64,000 nucleotides of DNA from positions 2,976,001 to 3,040,000 of the forward strand of contig NZ_CP102798.1 in NCBI RefSeq assembly GCF_028356935.1, in the 5' to 3' direction. The position numbers were made by a program, and so were the translations under genes. Below, in pieces: positions 63,328 to 64,000 of this stretch (position 1 is its first letter; every line of letters begins with the position of its first letter). The notes under the pieces are model-generated. The model made no database searches, was not told the DNA's origin, and saw nothing but the letters and a program-made list of their open reading frames with translations. The stretch is from Lysinibacillus sp. OF-1 (GTDB lineage: Bacteria > Bacillota > Bacilli > Bacillales_A > Planococcaceae).

Positions 63328-63335
63328 AGATCCTC

Positions 63336-64000
63336 CTACTTATCTGCCTTTGGATATTCAATACGTGAGTGGAAAATACCATTCAACGTTTCACAAAGAA
63401 CTCTCTCTATACATTTTAACTCTTTTATCGAAATATCGCATTCATCAAACTGATTATCCTGTACACGATCATCAATGATCGCTCGTACTAGCTTATGAAT
63501 TTTTTCAGCATTCGGCTCTTTCATTGAACGAACTGCTGCCTCAACACTGTCAGCAACACTAATAACCGCTGCTTCCTTAGTTTGTGGTTTTGGACCTGGA
63601 TAACGGAGCTTTGCCTCATCAATGCTTTTTCCTTGTTCCTTCGCTTTAAACAAGAAGAACTTTAATAAACTTGTACCATGATGTTGTAAAGCGATATCGA
63701 TAATTTCTTGCGGCATTTTATAGCGTTTTAACATGTCGGCTCCATCTGTTGTATGGGCGATAATAATTTCTGCACTTGTCTCAGGCGGTAAAGAATCATG
63801 CGGATTAATACCTGACATTTGATTTTCAATGAAAAAGGCAGGACGCTTTGTTTTACCTATATCATGATAATAACAACCAACACGCGCTAGTAAACCATCT
63901 GCACCAATTTCTTCACAGGCAGCTTCTGCTAAATTCGCTACCATTACACTATGATGATATGTCCCTGGTGCTTCCATTAGTAATTTTTTTAATAAAGGAT
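63336..64000 (-). CDS. yqfF: HD-domain membrane protein YqfF/PgpH, C-terminal part
   Basis: Partial: the reading frame is open to the window edge ([18 protein letters not shown] at the cut), so the N-terminal sensor and membrane helices lie outside. The visible part is the 7TMR-HD-type HD domain with [28 protein letters not shown] (HD about 35 residues in), [12 protein letters not shown] and [12 protein letters not shown]. Firmicute PgpH enzymes hydrolyse c-di-AMP, which controls potassium uptake and wall homeostasis. The position upstream of ybeY is conserved. Confidence 0.92.
   Translation of the reverse strand, partial: PLLKKLLMEAPGTYHHSVMVANLAEAACEEIGADGLLARVGCYYHDIGKTKRPAFFIENQMSGINPHDSLPPETSAEIIIAHTTDGADMLKRYKMPQEIIDIALQHHGTSLLKFFLFKAKEQGKSIDEAKLRYPGPKPQTKEAAVISVADSVEAAVRSMKEPNAEKIHKLVRAIIDDRVQDNQFDECDISIKELKCIERVLCETLNGIFHSRIEYPKADK

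Overview
The window reads as a chromosomal segment of a low-GC, spore-forming Bacillales, most likely Lysinibacillus or a close relative. I infer this from the codon and base use, from a Bacillus subtilis-like yqf/sigA gene order, from an SLH-anchored surface protein, from a YqfQ homologue and from a T-box in front of a single-chain glycyl-tRNA synthetase. No rRNA, tRNA, CRISPR array, prophage or complete insertion sequence was seen.

Layout. 1-5.1 kb: an unknown protein, a TPR protein, a membrane-tethered thioredoxin-like protein, a YhgE/Pip membrane protein and a PCYCGC lipoprotein. 5.1-11.8 kb (minus strand): a five-gene exopolysaccharide operon matching B. subtilis ydaJKLMN, with a degenerate GGDEF protein that keeps the c-di-GMP inhibitory-site motif. 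12-14.7 kb: isochorismatase-like hydrolase, serC, and a Cys-rich coat-like protein. 14.8-19.5 kb: zinc ABC transporter genes plus zur (with a Zur-box-like site), yqfT, nfo and cshB. 19.8-29.1 kb: 2,3-butanediol dehydrogenase, then the kdp potassium uptake locus, with kdpFABC leftward and kdpDE rightward. Two tiny membrane ORFs lead the kdpA operon. 29.2-35.8 kb: yqfQ, ispH, then the dctR-dctS / dctB / dctP C4-dicarboxylate sensing and uptake genes. 36-45.1 kb: small unknown genes, a hydantoinase/oxoprolinase-type catabolic operon with its own regulator, cupin and NCS1 permease, an FMN reductase and a DUF2164 gene. 45.1-45.65 kb: a gene-free block of inverted repeats bounded by two identical 31-nt palindromes. 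45.66-54 kb: yqfO (Nif3), trmK, cccA, sigA, dnaG, yqfL and ccpN. 54.1-64 kb: a glycine T-box and glyS, an HD-GYP protein, a 1-kb gene-poor gap, an SLH protein, then recO, era, cdd, dgkA, ybeY and the truncated start of yqfF/pgpH.

How it fits together. The conserved backbone (ispH-yqfQ-cshB-nfo-yqfT-zur and yqfO-trmK-cccA-sigA-dnaG-yqfL-ccpN-gly-recO-era-cdd-dgkA-ybeY-yqfF) matches the B. subtilis gene neighbourhood but is opened by accessory blocks: kdp+bdhA between yqfQ and cshB, dct+hyu between ispH and yqfO, and HD-GYP+SLH between glyS and recO. Two c-di-GMP-type components (YdaK-like receptor, HD-GYP hydrolase) lie in the same window. Several control sites are legible: a Zur box, a perfect-consensus cre box at dctP, a long inverted repeat between the divergent kdp operons, a T-box and many stem-loop terminators. 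The least explained features are the palindrome-bounded repeat block, the C-terminal half of the HD-GYP protein and the substrate of the hydantoinase-type operon.
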